Assembly: GCA_964406575.1 (NCBI GenBank)
Contig: CAYOSH010000051.1
Coordinates: 1 to 22,905, forward strand
Direction: 5' to 3'
Source of the DNA: WTAW01 sp964406575
Lineage (GTDB): Bacteria; Acidobacteriota; Aminicenantia; Aminicenantales; Aminicenantaceae
DNA: 22,905 nt
Shown here: positions 7,798-15,444 of the stretch, piece after piece
Numbering within the stretch: position 1 is the stretch's first letter
Layout of the letters: each line of letters opens with the position of its first letter
Notes under the pieces: model-generated
Told to the model about the DNA's origin: nothing
The model's database searches: none
What the model saw: the letters and a program-made list of their open reading frames with translations, nothing else
Made by a program: the position numbers and the translations under genes

Positions 7798-9182
7798 CTG
7801 ATCCCTCCGTAGGAAGTCATTTGCTTTTGCTTCATCAGGATGTCTGGGTTAATATCACCTGTTTTAATGCCTAAAGATCTCTCAAAATCAGCCACGGCGA
7901 GGAAAAAATCATAGACGGCCTGCGAATAGTTGACTCTGGCTTGAGTGAGGGCTGTCTGTGCCGCACTCACATCCAGGAGCGTGATCATACCCTCTGTAAA
8001 GTTTAAGTTGGCAATTCTCAGGCTTTCCTCTGCCTGTTCGACATTTTTTTCTTGGGAACGCAGAGATTCCTTGGCTTCCTCGATCTTGAGTATAGCCTGA
8101 CTAACCTCAAGCTTCACAGCATCTTTCAGGCCTTTCAACATCAGCTCGATCTCTTTGACGGCCGATTTGGCTTGAGCCTGACGGGCTGAAGGGCCGAAAC
8201 CGTTGAAAATGGGCACTGACAGGACGAGGTTCACAGTGTAGTAATCCTGCCACGTATCGCCGGTGATCTTTAACCTGTCTGCCCAGAAGTTGAAGGTACC
8301 CGATACGGCCAGGGTAGGCAAGCGTTCGGCCCGCGCCATTTTCCACATTTCTTCAGCTATTCTTTTTTGGTATTCCAGTTGAATGATCTCAGGCCTGTTC
8401 AGAAGGGCTGCTCCAAGACTCTTTTCCATATCCGGTTCGATGGGCTCATAGGACAAATTCCCCTCGATCTCTATGGGTATGGCGATATCCATCCCCAACA
8501 GAGTTTTTAAATTGAGCTTCATGACCTCAAAATTATTCTTGGCCTGGATCAACTGAGGCCTCAGGTTGACCACCCTCACTTCCGACCGCAAAAGGTCGAA
8601 CCGAGATGCAAGCCCCACTTCATACTGACTTTTCACATTTTTATACAGGTCTTCTGCATCCTTAACGGCTTGTTCGGCAACTCTTACAAACTCCCTCGCA
8701 AGTAAACTCCCATAAAATGCGGCCTTGGTGTTAAAAACAGTGAGCTGTTCTGACTGACGTACAGACTCCTCGGTGGATTTGAGGTTGTACTTGGCGCTCC
8801 TGTAACCGGCACTCAACCGTCCTCCGGTGTAGAGAGGAACGGATAAGTTCAGCGAAAACTGATAGTCCCTCGTGAAGTCCACTTTCACCTTTTCCGGTGG
8901 CATTCCGGGAATCAATGATGGGAATTCCAGCTCAAAAAGCTTCTCATCCAGAGTCGCGAGTCCCGACGAGTTGAGAGAAGGGAAAAACCCGGCGACAGCC
9001 TCTCTCACTTGCTGCCTGGCAGCATCCACACGTTCCTCCGTCGCCAAATGGTAAGGATTCTGAGAGAGGGCCAGTTCGATGCTTTTCTCAAGAGTCAGAA
9101 CCACTTTGTCCTGAGAAAAAGAACGCCCGCTCAGGACAAATAAAAGAGTCATCAAAAGGCAGAAATAACACGTTCTTCGCAT
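7794..9182 (-). CDS. TolC-family outer-membrane efflux channel
   Basis: With the preferred start the protein has 462 residues. It begins with a Sec signal peptide (hydrophobic core CYFCLLMTLLFVLSG, cleavage near SFSQ) and two repeated outer-membrane-efflux domains rich in heptad-like Ala, Gln, Glu and Leu helices. The first domain opens with LTLEKSIELALSQNPYHLA. A longer frame reaches 9239, but that would overlap the TetR gene and place the signal peptide internally. The ATG at 9182 is preceded by GAGGAG at 7-nt spacing and lies 16 bp after the TetR stop. It should form the outer-membrane exit duct of the tripartite pump whose other parts follow with 4-nt overlaps. Confidence 0.92.
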   Translation of the reverse strand: MRRTCYFCLLMTLLFVLSGRSFSQDKVVLTLEKSIELALSQNPYHLATEERVDAARQQVREAVAGFFPSLNSSGLATLDEKLFELEFPSLIPGMPPEKVKVDFTRDYQFSLNLSVPLYTGGRLSAGYRSAKYNLKSTEESVRQSEQLTVFNTKAAFYGSLLAREFVRVAEQAVKDAEDLYKNVKSQYEVGLASRFDLLRSEVRVVNLRPQLIQAKNNFEVMKLNLKTLLGMDIAIPIEIEGNLSYEPIEPDMEKSLGAALLNRPEIIQLEYQKRIAEEMWKMARAERLPTLAVSGTFNFWADRLKITGDTWQDYYTVNLVLSVPIFNGFGPSARQAQAKSAVKEIELMLKGLKDAVKLEVSQAILKIEEAKESLRSQEKNVEQAEESLRIANLNFTEGMITLLDVSAAQTALTQARVNYSQAVYDFFLAVADFERSLGIKTGDINPDILMKQKQMTSYGGIR

Positions 9183-9198
9183 GTTCGCACTCCTCATC

Positions 9199-9864
9199 TT
9201 ATTTCCTGATCTTCTTGATCCCATAAAGGATAAAACCATGTATCAAATCGGTGCTCTCTTCCAATGTGTATTCTTTCTCGCGTACGGGACCTTTGAAATG
9301 GAATCCGCGGAGCAATGCTCCCAATACATAACACACTTCTTTAGGGTCCATGTCACGGAATTCTCCCGAACGGATCCCCTCTTCCACGATCGTCACCATG
9401 ACGTTAAAGGTCTCTTCCAATTTTTTTCTGAAAACCTGAGGAACTTGAGGATGGGCGCTGGAATGCCAGCTGTGTTTAATCATATCCACCTTTAACAGTT
9501 TTTTCATCGCCGATTGTTCCATGATGAAAATCCGGGATATCTTTTTCTTTGTGTTGTAGTAACCGAGAATGTACTTGATCAGCTCTCTCAGTTTTTCTTC
9601 TGAAGGGATGTTCTTCTCCTGTATTTCAATGCAGTTCTTATGCGCTTCATCAAAAGTATTCAAGATGATATCCATGAACATATCTCGTTTGCTCGTAAAG
9701 TATCGATAGAGTGTCGCTTTGGAGAACTGCGCTTCCGCGGCAATATCATCCATGGTTGCCAGGGTGTAACCCTTCTTGGCAAAAACCTTCTCCGCAGCAT
9801 CCAAGATGAACAGCTTGTTTTCTAGCTCTCGGTTTCGTTTTCTTTCTTTACGAAGGTCTTTCAT
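9199..9864 (-). CDS. TetR-family transcriptional regulator
   Basis: A 221-residue TetR-type repressor. The N-terminal helix-turn-helix lies at about residues 18-65 and includes AAEKVFAKKGYTLATMDDIA and FSKATLYRYFTSKRDMF, the most conserved parts of the family. The C-terminal ligand-binding and dimer domain is all-helical and not diagnostic. It is the first gene of the efflux operon, 16 bp before the TolC-like gene, so it probably represses its own pump genes and is released by a pump substrate. A large A/T-rich inverted repeat (9884-9914) just upstream of its start is the likely operator. The start ATG has AAGGTG 7 nt upstream. Confidence 0.93.
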   Translation of the reverse strand: MKDLRKERKRNRELENKLFILDAAEKVFAKKGYTLATMDDIAAEAQFSKATLYRYFTSKRDMFMDIILNTFDEAHKNCIEIQEKNIPSEEKLRELIKYILGYYNTKKKISRIFIMEQSAMKKLLKVDMIKHSWHSSAHPQVPQVFRKKLEETFNVMVTIVEEGIRSGEFRDMDPKEVCYVLGALLRGFHFKGPVREKEYTLEESTDLIHGFILYGIKKIRK

Positions 9865-9874
9865 GTGTATTCAC

Positions 9875-9914
9875 CTTAATAAGACTAATAAGTTTTAATT
9901 CTGTACTTATTAGT
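9875..9914. promoter_or_regulatory. Likely TetR operator
   Basis: A perfect 9-bp inverted repeat, ACTAATAAG (9884-9892) and CTTATTAGT (9906-9914), has a 13-bp spacer and begins 20 bp upstream of the TetR start codon. The palindrome CTTAATAAG (9875-9883) touches its left arm and shares the AATAAG core. Symmetric A/T-rich sites directly before an autoregulated TetR gene are the normal target of this family. I cannot place the promoter exactly, but the site covers the region where it must be. Confidence 0.6.
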
Positions 9915-10280
9915 TTAGTCGATAGACCAAAGGGTTAATTTAGCAGGTATTGCATTTCCTGTCAACACTAAATGTGGACTAGTAAGCATCCTTATATCCG
10001 TGATAAGGGCATTAGAGGCAAAAAAGAGCGAGTCACTGTCCTTATGAGTCGGATGGTGGCGGGTGGGGGGGTCTTCGACGAATATGGACCGTGACGAGCT
10101 CCTGCTATTATCATTTGACTTGAGAGCATCACGGAAATAAAGATGCTTCCTGTGAACTATTCCTAAGATCTGTCGATTTTACTGGATCCTCTTTGTTGTG
10201 TTCATGCGATTTTGGTTTCGGAAACGCCAGTGGAGAATTTTTTGCAGTGGAAATATTTGCGATTTTATTCTATAAAAGTA
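9915..10280. other. Gene-poor spacer between divergent genes
   Basis: No credible gene. It holds a modest plus-strand promoter candidate (10115-10143: TTGACT, 17 bp, TAAAGA) and a G-rich tract at 10051-10071. A frame starting with TTG at 10212 runs into the downstream hypothetical gene, but the ATG at 10281 is a better start. Several short inverted repeats exist that are no better than chance. Confidence 0.4.
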
Positions 10281-10970
10281 ATGATGGCAAAAAAGCCGGT
10301 CATGGCATCTCTGCTGTTCCTATCCATGAATCTGTGGATTATCGGGCTTTCAAAGACTCTGAGATCACAAGAGTGCTGGTGGGAAATCATAATCCTCCTC
10401 ACATCCAAAGGCCAGTACACTTTTGAGGAAGCACGAACCTCCTATTCCGGTGAATACACCTACACTATCCAGTGGTCGGGCTGTATGGAACAAGACGGGG
10501 AGGATTTCATCCTCTATCATGAAAACTCGGAGCTTCTCAGATGGGAACCTCGAGAGGAACGAATACAATCAGGAGTTTCTGAAATCACGGTAACCGAAGA
10601 GTTCTCCGAAAAACCCCGCCTTACCTTCAATTACATTCTGATAAAGGAAGACAACCTCCATTTTGATTTTCTGGTCCACGGATTCCGTGTGCCTCAACTC
10701 AATCCGAAGCACCAATATTATCTGCATCTGCCTGCCTCAAGAGAAAATTCTAACCACCCGACGGACATCGACTATGGCTTACACGTTTATGAAGGCTCCA
10801 ACCAGGTGTACTTCAGTAAGGAAGATATCCTTGCCGAATCCACAAAGAAAAATTTTTTTTGGTCATGGAAACGCCACTCGTCAAGTCGTACTCTAAAAAC
10901 TTCAGCCTATCTTACTCATTCTTACCATGTTGATGTGGAAATCTCCATTTTAAGACACCTCAAAAAATAA
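10281..10970 (+). CDS. Hypothetical exported or membrane-anchored protein
   Basis: I do not recognise this 229-residue protein. The first 40 residues are hydrophobic with basic residues in front (MMAKKPVMASLLFLSMNLWI), which suggests a signal peptide or anchor. The rest is rich in Tyr, Glu, Ser and His and looks beta-rich, with alternating polar and aromatic stretches such as YSGEYTYTIQW and HQYYLHLPAS. No catalytic motif stands out. The ATG pair at 10281/10284 has no SD; TATAAA lies 4 bp before it. A TTG at 10212 could extend the frame by 23 residues. It is isolated: divergent from the efflux operon and convergent with xerD. A frameshift near residues 25-45 cannot be excluded. Confidence 0.55.
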   Translation: MMAKKPVMASLLFLSMNLWIIGLSKTLRSQECWWEIIILLTSKGQYTFEEARTSYSGEYTYTIQWSGCMEQDGEDFILYHENSELLRWEPREERIQSGVSEITVTEEFSEKPRLTFNYILIKEDNLHFDFLVHGFRVPQLNPKHQYYLHLPASRENSNHPTDIDYGLHVYEGSNQVYFSKEDILAESTKKNFFWSWKRHSSSRTLKTSAYLTHSYHVDVEISILRHLKK

Positions 10971-10974
10971 AACT

Positions 10975-11009
10975 CCCGAATCAAACCCACGGATAATTCT
11001 AATATCGGG
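10975..11009 (-). terminator. Weak candidate terminator after xerD
   Basis: Read on the minus strand, CCCGAT (11009-11004) can pair with ATTCGGG (10981-10975) across a loop of about 22 nt, followed by AGTTTTATTTTTT. The T-rich tail fits an intrinsic terminator for the MBL-xerD transcript, but the stem is short and the loop long. Confidence 0.25.
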
Positions 11010-11062
11010 CTCAAACACCAAGAGAGACAGCTTTCTCTGACTGCTCGACTTCAAAGACAGGC

Positions 11063-11965
11063 TCAAGCCCGGGGATGGTATCTTTCGTATATCCGCCGGA
11101 GATGTTTCCGGGTGACATGGGTGTAGATCTGGGTCGTCGTGATCTGACTGTGGCCCAGCATGAGCTGGACAGACCTGAGGTCAGCTCCGCGTTCCAAAAG
11201 ATGGGTGGCAAAAGAATGGCGCAACACATGGGGGCTGATTTTATCGTCAAGCTTTGCTTCCCCGGCATATTTCTTCAGGACCTTCCAGAAACCCTGCCGC
11301 GTGAAGGGCTGTCCCCGGTATGTGAGGAAAAGGAAGTCACTGTCCCGCAGCAAAAACCTGGGTCGAGATTCGGCAAGATACCGAAGGAGGGTTTCCGCTG
11401 CAGCGCTTCCGAGTGGCACGATTCTCTCCTTGCCACCTTTGCCCCGGCAGAAGAGAAATCCGTCTTCGCAATTCACATCGTTCAGCTTCAATGACACGAG
11501 CTCAGACACCCTCAAACCTGTGGCGTAGAGAAGCTCAAGCATGGCTCTATCACGGATTCCATGGACATCGGTGTCCTTTGGCTGGCGGAGGAGTGATTCG
11601 ACCTCCGTGACGGACAGGAACTTTGGAAGAGAAAGCCAGCTTTTCGGGGACGTAAGATTGATAGCCGGATTTTTTTTCAAGATGTCATCCAAGATGAGAA
11701 ACCTGTAGAAGGATTTTAGCGTCGAGATGAGCCGCGCCAAAGATCGTGCAGAGAGACCAGAGCGACTCATATGATGGATGAATTTGACTAAATCCGATTC
11801 TTGCACCCTATTCCAGGGGATCTGTTCCTTTCGGAGAAAAAGGAAGAGTTTATTGAGATCCCTGGAGTAAGATTGGATCGTGTTGTGCGAGAGACCTTTC
11901 TCAACGGAGAGATAATCAAGGAATGTTTGGCTTACACCCTCAAGAGAGTCCGGGTGATTTTTCAT
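11063..11965 (-). CDS. xerD: Tyrosine recombinase, XerD type
   Basis: A 300-residue site-specific recombinase of normal Xer length. The N-terminal SAM-like core-binding domain spans about 8-95 (LSHNTIQSYSRDLNKLFLFL). The catalytic domain follows with the full active-site set: R152 in ATGLRVSEL, K176/K179 in GKGGKER, H246 and R249 in HVLRHSFATHLL, H272 in LGHSQITTTQIYTHV, and nucleophile Y281. Xer proteins resolve chromosome dimers at dif beside FtsK. XerC cannot be excluded without a tree, and no phage or integron genes are near. Its start overlaps the upstream hydrolase by ATGA, so the two are co-translated. Confidence 0.88.
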   Translation of the reverse strand: MKNHPDSLEGVSQTFLDYLSVEKGLSHNTIQSYSRDLNKLFLFLRKEQIPWNRVQESDLVKFIHHMSRSGLSARSLARLISTLKSFYRFLILDDILKKNPAINLTSPKSWLSLPKFLSVTEVESLLRQPKDTDVHGIRDRAMLELLYATGLRVSELVSLKLNDVNCEDGFLFCRGKGGKERIVPLGSAAAETLLRYLAESRPRFLLRDSDFLFLTYRGQPFTRQGFWKVLKKYAGEAKLDDKISPHVLRHSFATHLLERGADLRSVQLMLGHSQITTTQIYTHVTRKHLRRIYERYHPRA

Positions 11966-12582
11966 TGGATAAATGGATTGAACTTCGTCTCCTGGCTGAT
12001 GGTCGTGGTGGGACCATGTCCAGGAAGGACAACCGTGTCTTCAGGCAGGGTGAATATTTTTTCTCGGATAACTCTTTCGAGTTCCACCCATGATCCGCCG
12101 GGAAGGTCTGTGCGGCCCACTCCTCCGTAGAAAAGCGTGTCTCCGGAGAAAAGAACGGCATCACTCAAAAGGCTCACACTTCCCGGGGAATGACCGGGGG
12201 TATGAATCACAGAGAGGGAGATGTTGCCGATCTGGATCTCGTCCCCTTCTTCCAGAAATTTATCCGGAGGAGGAGACTCTTTGGCCCCAAGGAAAAAGCT
12301 CAACTCGGACTGGAGCACACTCTCGAGCATGGGGCTGTCTGCCCGGTGGATGCAGAGGGGAATGTCGAACCTGTCCTTAATATCCCGATTGGCTCCGACG
12401 TGGTCCACATGACCATGTGTGTTGATCAGGACTACGGGCTTAAGCCCTTTGTGTGCGATGAGGCGCAAAATCTTCTCAGGCTCTGCGCCGGGGTCGATGA
12501 TGGCGCATTCAAGAGTCTTCTGACAGTAGACAAGGTAACAGTTCGTCTCGAGCGCGCCCACAATCACACTGTCATACTTCAT
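11962..12582 (-). CDS. Metallo-beta-lactamase-fold hydrolase (glyoxalase II-like)
   Basis: A 206-residue compact MBL-fold protein. The metal site is intact: THGHVDHVG gives H56, H58, D60 and H61, followed by H131 in HTPGHSPGS, D148 in FSGDTLF and H189 in LPGHGP. The FSGDTLF and GRTDLPGG segments are typical of the glyoxalase II-like or persulfide-dioxygenase-like subgroup of about 210 residues. It lacks the C-terminal glutathione-binding domain of true GloB, so the thioester substrate is unknown. No SD is visible. A -10 box ends 6 nt before the ATG, suggesting a leaderless mRNA. It is the first gene of a two-gene operon with xerD. Confidence 0.88.
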   Translation of the reverse strand: MKYDSVIVGALETNCYLVYCQKTLECAIIDPGAEPEKILRLIAHKGLKPVVLINTHGHVDHVGANRDIKDRFDIPLCIHRADSPMLESVLQSELSFFLGAKESPPPDKFLEEGDEIQIGNISLSVIHTPGHSPGSVSLLSDAVLFSGDTLFYGGVGRTDLPGGSWVELERVIREKIFTLPEDTVVLPGHGPTTTISQETKFNPFIQ

Positions 12583-12588
12583 ATTCTC

Positions 12589-12617
12589 ATGATATTCTGA
12601 ACCCTCCCATTAGTCAA
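12589..12617 (-). promoter_or_regulatory. Promoter for MBL-xerD, predicted leaderless
   Basis: On the minus strand TTGACT (five of six) is followed after 17 bases by TATCAT (five of six). The -10 ends 6 bases before the ATG, so the expected transcription start coincides with the A of the start codon. There is no ribosome binding site between them. Confidence 0.65.
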
Positions 12618-12687
12618 GGCGCCCCACACTCTGGTGAATTCCTCCAAATCAGTGGCGGTCTGAATGCTTTTGATGTTGCCCAAAGTG

Positions 12688-12716
12688 TTGTTTTTTGGAG
12701 AGAAAGAAAATATAAT
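12688..12716 (+). promoter_or_regulatory. Promoter for methyltransferase, predicted leaderless
   Basis: TTGTTT, then 17 bases, then a perfect TATAAT that ends 8 bases before the ATG at 12725. The intervening CTCTCTTA has no Shine-Dalgarno sequence. It faces away from the MBL-xerD promoter across the same spacer; about 70 bp separate the two -35 boxes. Confidence 0.65.
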
Positions 12717-12724
12717 CTCTCTTA

Positions 12725-13522
12725 ATGAAGGACCAGCCCTGGCAGCTCCAGATCTTCGATAAGTCCCTAAAAAAGAAGGAAAAACTTGAAATCCTCGAAA
12801 AAAATCTCCGAATCGAGCCTGTACACGTCATCCTTGATCTGGGTTGTGCCCAGGGGATCTTGAGTTATTACCTTCGTCAAAAAGGAGGTCGTTGGATTAG
12901 TGCTGATCTTGACTTTGAAAACTTGAAGACCTCCCAAGAGCTGCTGCAGACAAACCTTATCCAACTGGAGCCGGGAATTTTGCCTTTCAGGACCGGTTCG
13001 TTCGACATTGTGGTCAGCCTGGACTACCTGGAACATCTGGAAGATGACGATCTGTGTCTATCAGAGATCCACCGCGTGCTTAAAACAAACGGACAGCTCG
13101 TCTTGGCAACCCCTCACACTGGGCGGATCTTTCTTCTACACAAGCTGCGCCCGCTCCTGGGATTAAAATTGGAATTCTACGGGCACAAAAGAGAGGGGTA
13201 CCGCAGCAAAGAGTTGAAGGAAAAACTTGAAAAACACCAATTTTTCGTAGAGAAACAACAGACCTTCTCGCAGTTTTTTTCCGAATTCATGGAACTCCTC
13301 ATCAATTTTCTCTACATAAAATTTGCCTCAAAAAAATTCACGGGGTCACTCAGAGATGGGCATATCAGGCCCACAACCTCCGAGGAATTCGAATCAAAAA
13401 GGAAAACATTCAAAGTATATGGGTTCATATACCCAATTGTGTGGCTTATCTCTAAACTGGACAAATTGTTATTTTTCCAGAGGGGGTACGGCCTGTTGGT
13501 TTGGGCCAGAAAATCTCATTAG
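12725..13522 (+). CDS. Class I SAM-dependent methyltransferase
   Basis: A 265-residue protein. The Methyltransf_11-type core covers about residues 15-145: motif I is ILDLGCAQG (36-44), the acidic ribose-binding position is in SADLD (59-63), and FDIVVSLDYLEHLED (93-107) is followed by EIHRVLKTNGQLVLATP. The last 90 residues are less conserved and include two hydrophobic amphipathic stretches (near 180-195 and 233-250), so it may sit on the membrane, as ubiquinone- or glycolipid-type methyltransferases do. Substrate unknown. The predicted mRNA is leaderless. The DASS transporter follows after 21 bp without a visible SD, suggesting one transcript. Confidence 0.85.
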   Translation: MKDQPWQLQIFDKSLKKKEKLEILEKNLRIEPVHVILDLGCAQGILSYYLRQKGGRWISADLDFENLKTSQELLQTNLIQLEPGILPFRTGSFDIVVSLDYLEHLEDDDLCLSEIHRVLKTNGQLVLATPHTGRIFLLHKLRPLLGLKLEFYGHKREGYRSKELKEKLEKHQFFVEKQQTFSQFFSEFMELLINFLYIKFASKKFTGSLRDGHIRPTTSEEFESKRKTFKVYGFIYPIVWLISKLDKLLFFQRGYGLLVWARKSH

Positions 13523-13543
13523 CACACTTGAGATCATTCTAAA

Positions 13544-15013
13544 ATGGAGGCTCGGAAAAAAGTTGGATTTTTTCTCGGACCTCTGTTGTTTTTGATCGCC
13601 TATTTTTCCCCACCCCTCTCTGATAATCCAGCAGCTCACAAGCTGCTGGCCGTTTTCCTCCTGGTTGTCGTCTGGTGGGTGACAGAATGTATCCCCATCC
13701 CCATCACCGCTCTTCTCATTCCCGTCTTCATCACTGTCCTGGCCATCGCTCCAGCTAAAGATGCATTCGCCCCTTTTGCCAATCCGATCATCATGCTCTT
13801 CCTCGGCAGTTTTGTCCTGGCAAGGGCCATGTCTGTGCATGCGCTTGACCAAAAGCTGGCATTTTCAGTGCTGTCCATGAGATCGATCGCGCATAAAAAA
13901 TCACGCATCCTTTTTGCACTGGGGCTGACTTCTCTGTTCCTTTCCATGTGGATCAGCAACACCGCGACAACCGCGATGATGTACCCGATCGCATTGGGAG
14001 TTCTCGATGCCCTGTATTCGAACGGAAAAGACAAGAGAGACACATCTTTCGGCGTCATTCTCCTCTTAACGCTCGCCTACGCCGCTTCCATAGGCGGGAT
14101 AGGAACTCCCATCGGAAGTCCACCCAACCTCATCGCCATCGGCATGCTGGAAAGGCTCGCGGATTACCGGATCACTTTTTTCCAATGGATGACCATCGGA
14201 TTTCTCGTTCTCATCCCCATGTATCTCGTCCTCTTTCTCATCATGAAGTCAAGGATCAGGGATAAAAGCAAATCCGATGCACCTGTCGACCTGTCCGCCT
14301 TGCAGCAGAAAGGACAACCGGGAAAACTCACCCGAGCCCAGAAGAATGTCCTCTTTGCATTCTCTGTGACGGTGATATTGTGGGTTCTCCCAGGAATCGT
14401 CTCGCTCGTCTGGGGACAAAACGCCCCTCTTTTCCTTTGGTTCCAGAGCCATTTTCCGGAAGCGATCGCTGCGATCATCGGCGCAGGTCTTCTGTTCTTT
14501 CTTCCTGTCAATTTTTCCAAAGGCGAATTCACCCTCTCTTTAAGAGAGGCGATGAAGATCGACTGGGGAACACTTTTGCTCTTCGGGGGAGGGCTGTCTC
14601 TGGGATTCCAGATGTTCGAGTCCGGACTGGCCGAGGCCATCGGCAACGCCTTCATCTCACTGGGGGGAAGTTCGGCAAGCCTGACCCTGGTCACTTTTCT
14701 CGCTGTTGCGTTCAGCGTATTCATAACAGAGCTCACCTCTAACACCGCCTCGGCCAATATGATCATTCCCATCATCATCGCCGTGTCAAACGCTGCAGGC
14801 ATTAGCCCGCTCCCGCCTGTTCTCGGCAGTGCTATCGGGTGCAGCTTTGCCTTTATGCTCCCTGTCGCCACGCCTCCCAATGCCATCATTTATGGATCGG
14901 GCATCGTCCCTCTGCCACAGATGATCAAGTATGGCTTTTGGCTGGAAATAGCGGGCATTGTTCTGATCTCCTTCACCGTGCGTTTCATCGCCCCAATCCT
15001 TCACCTCTTCTGA
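13544..15013 (+). CDS. SLC13/DASS-family anion:sodium symporter
   Basis: A 489-residue multi-pass membrane protein of the divalent anion:sodium symporter family (VcINDY/CitT group). The two signature Ser-Asn-Thr motifs that bind substrate carboxylate and sodium are present in the two inverted repeats: SNT at 138-140 (WISNTATTAMM) and at 399-401 (LTSNTASANMIIPI). IGTPIGSPPNLIAIG (186-200) and LPVATPPNAIIYGSG (439-453) are the matching pore-loop sequences. It likely imports C4-dicarboxylates or other oxyanions with sodium. About eleven hydrophobic segments are visible. The cytoplasmic insert near 240-268 is short and polar. It lies 21 bp after the methyltransferase, but a functional link is not obvious. 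Confidence 0.92.
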   Translation: MEARKKVGFFLGPLLFLIAYFSPPLSDNPAAHKLLAVFLLVVVWWVTECIPIPITALLIPVFITVLAIAPAKDAFAPFANPIIMLFLGSFVLARAMSVHALDQKLAFSVLSMRSIAHKKSRILFALGLTSLFLSMWISNTATTAMMYPIALGVLDALYSNGKDKRDTSFGVILLLTLAYAASIGGIGTPIGSPPNLIAIGMLERLADYRITFFQWMTIGFLVLIPMYLVLFLIMKSRIRDKSKSDAPVDLSALQQKGQPGKLTRAQKNVLFAFSVTVILWVLPGIVSLVWGQNAPLFLWFQSHFPEAIAAIIGAGLLFFLPVNFSKGEFTLSLREAMKIDWGTLLLFGGGLSLGFQMFESGLAEAIGNAFISLGGSSASLTLVTFLAVAFSVFITELTSNTASANMIIPIIIAVSNAAGISPLPPVLGSAIGCSFAFMLPVATPPNAIIYGSGIVPLPQMIKYGFWLEIAGIVLISFTVRFIAPILHLF

Positions 15014-15020
15014 ACAGATA

Positions 15021-15029
15021 TGCTATAAT
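15021..15029 (+). promoter_or_regulatory. Extended -10 promoter for MPN-like/AMMECR1 pair
   Basis: TGC-TATAAT is a perfect extended -10 element. It sits 8 bp after the DASS stop codon and 24 bp before the next ATG, leaving a leader of about 17 nt that contains AGGA as SD. No good -35 is seen, which is normal for extended -10 promoters. Confidence 0.55.
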
Positions 15030-15053
15030 TGATCTAAATCATTCAGGATTAAA

Positions 15054-15443
15054 ATGGATGCTTATTTATCCGAGGAAGCCTATCGTTCTTTAGAAGCCCT
15101 AAACATTGCAAGGGGCGACCAAGACGGCTTGCTCCTCGGCCACATTAGGGGACACCGTTTTTTTGTTGAAAAGATCTTCCCCACACAGAAAGGATTTTTC
15201 TCCAACCTGGAACACTATTTATCCTTGAGTCATCACTTCGAAAATAGGGTGATCGGATTTTTTGCGTTCAACACAGACGAGCGGAAAATCAGAAAAATCC
15301 TTGCACCCATTGGTCAGGGAAAACTCTACCTGAGCCTCCATCCTCAAGAGGGGGGCACGTTGGATATCCGGCCGTACCGGATAGACTTTCAAGGCCAATT
15401 CTATCTTTGCCCGATCCGGCTAAAGCCCTCTACAGGGAAATAG
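15054..15443 (+). CDS. Small MPN/JAB-like protein, no JAMM site
   Basis: A 129-residue protein that I place only tentatively. DGLLLGHIRGHRFFVEKIFPT (24-44) looks like the beginning of an MPN/JAB (Mov34) fold: a strand with LLLGH, a turn, then a strand with the usual Glu (VEKIFP). In metalloproteases this is followed by GWYHSHP and a serine/aspartate. Here the matching place reads VIGFFAFNTDERK, so the zinc-binding histidines are missing and it would be catalytically inactive. It is soluble with no signal peptide. The AMMECR1 gene begins one base after its stop, so the two are almost certainly coupled. If the MPN reading is wrong, it is a hypothetical AMMECR1 partner. Confidence 0.45.
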   Translation: MDAYLSEEAYRSLEALNIARGDQDGLLLGHIRGHRFFVEKIFPTQKGFFSNLEHYLSLSHHFENRVIGFFAFNTDERKIRKILAPIGQGKLYLSLHPQEGGTLDIRPYRIDFQGQFYLCPIRLKPSTGK

Positions 15444-15444
15444 G

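Noticed and set aside
9183..9239. Longer N-terminus for the TolC-like gene
   Set aside because: It would overlap the TetR gene and bury the signal peptide; GAGGAG marks the ATG at 9182.
10051..10071. G-quadruplex-prone G tract
   Set aside because: Runs are mostly two or three G's of unequal length in a gene-poor spacer; no gene context supports a role.
11063..11965. Integrase of a mobile element
   Set aside because: Protein length and motifs are those of housekeeping Xer proteins, and no phage, excisionase or attachment-site signs are near.
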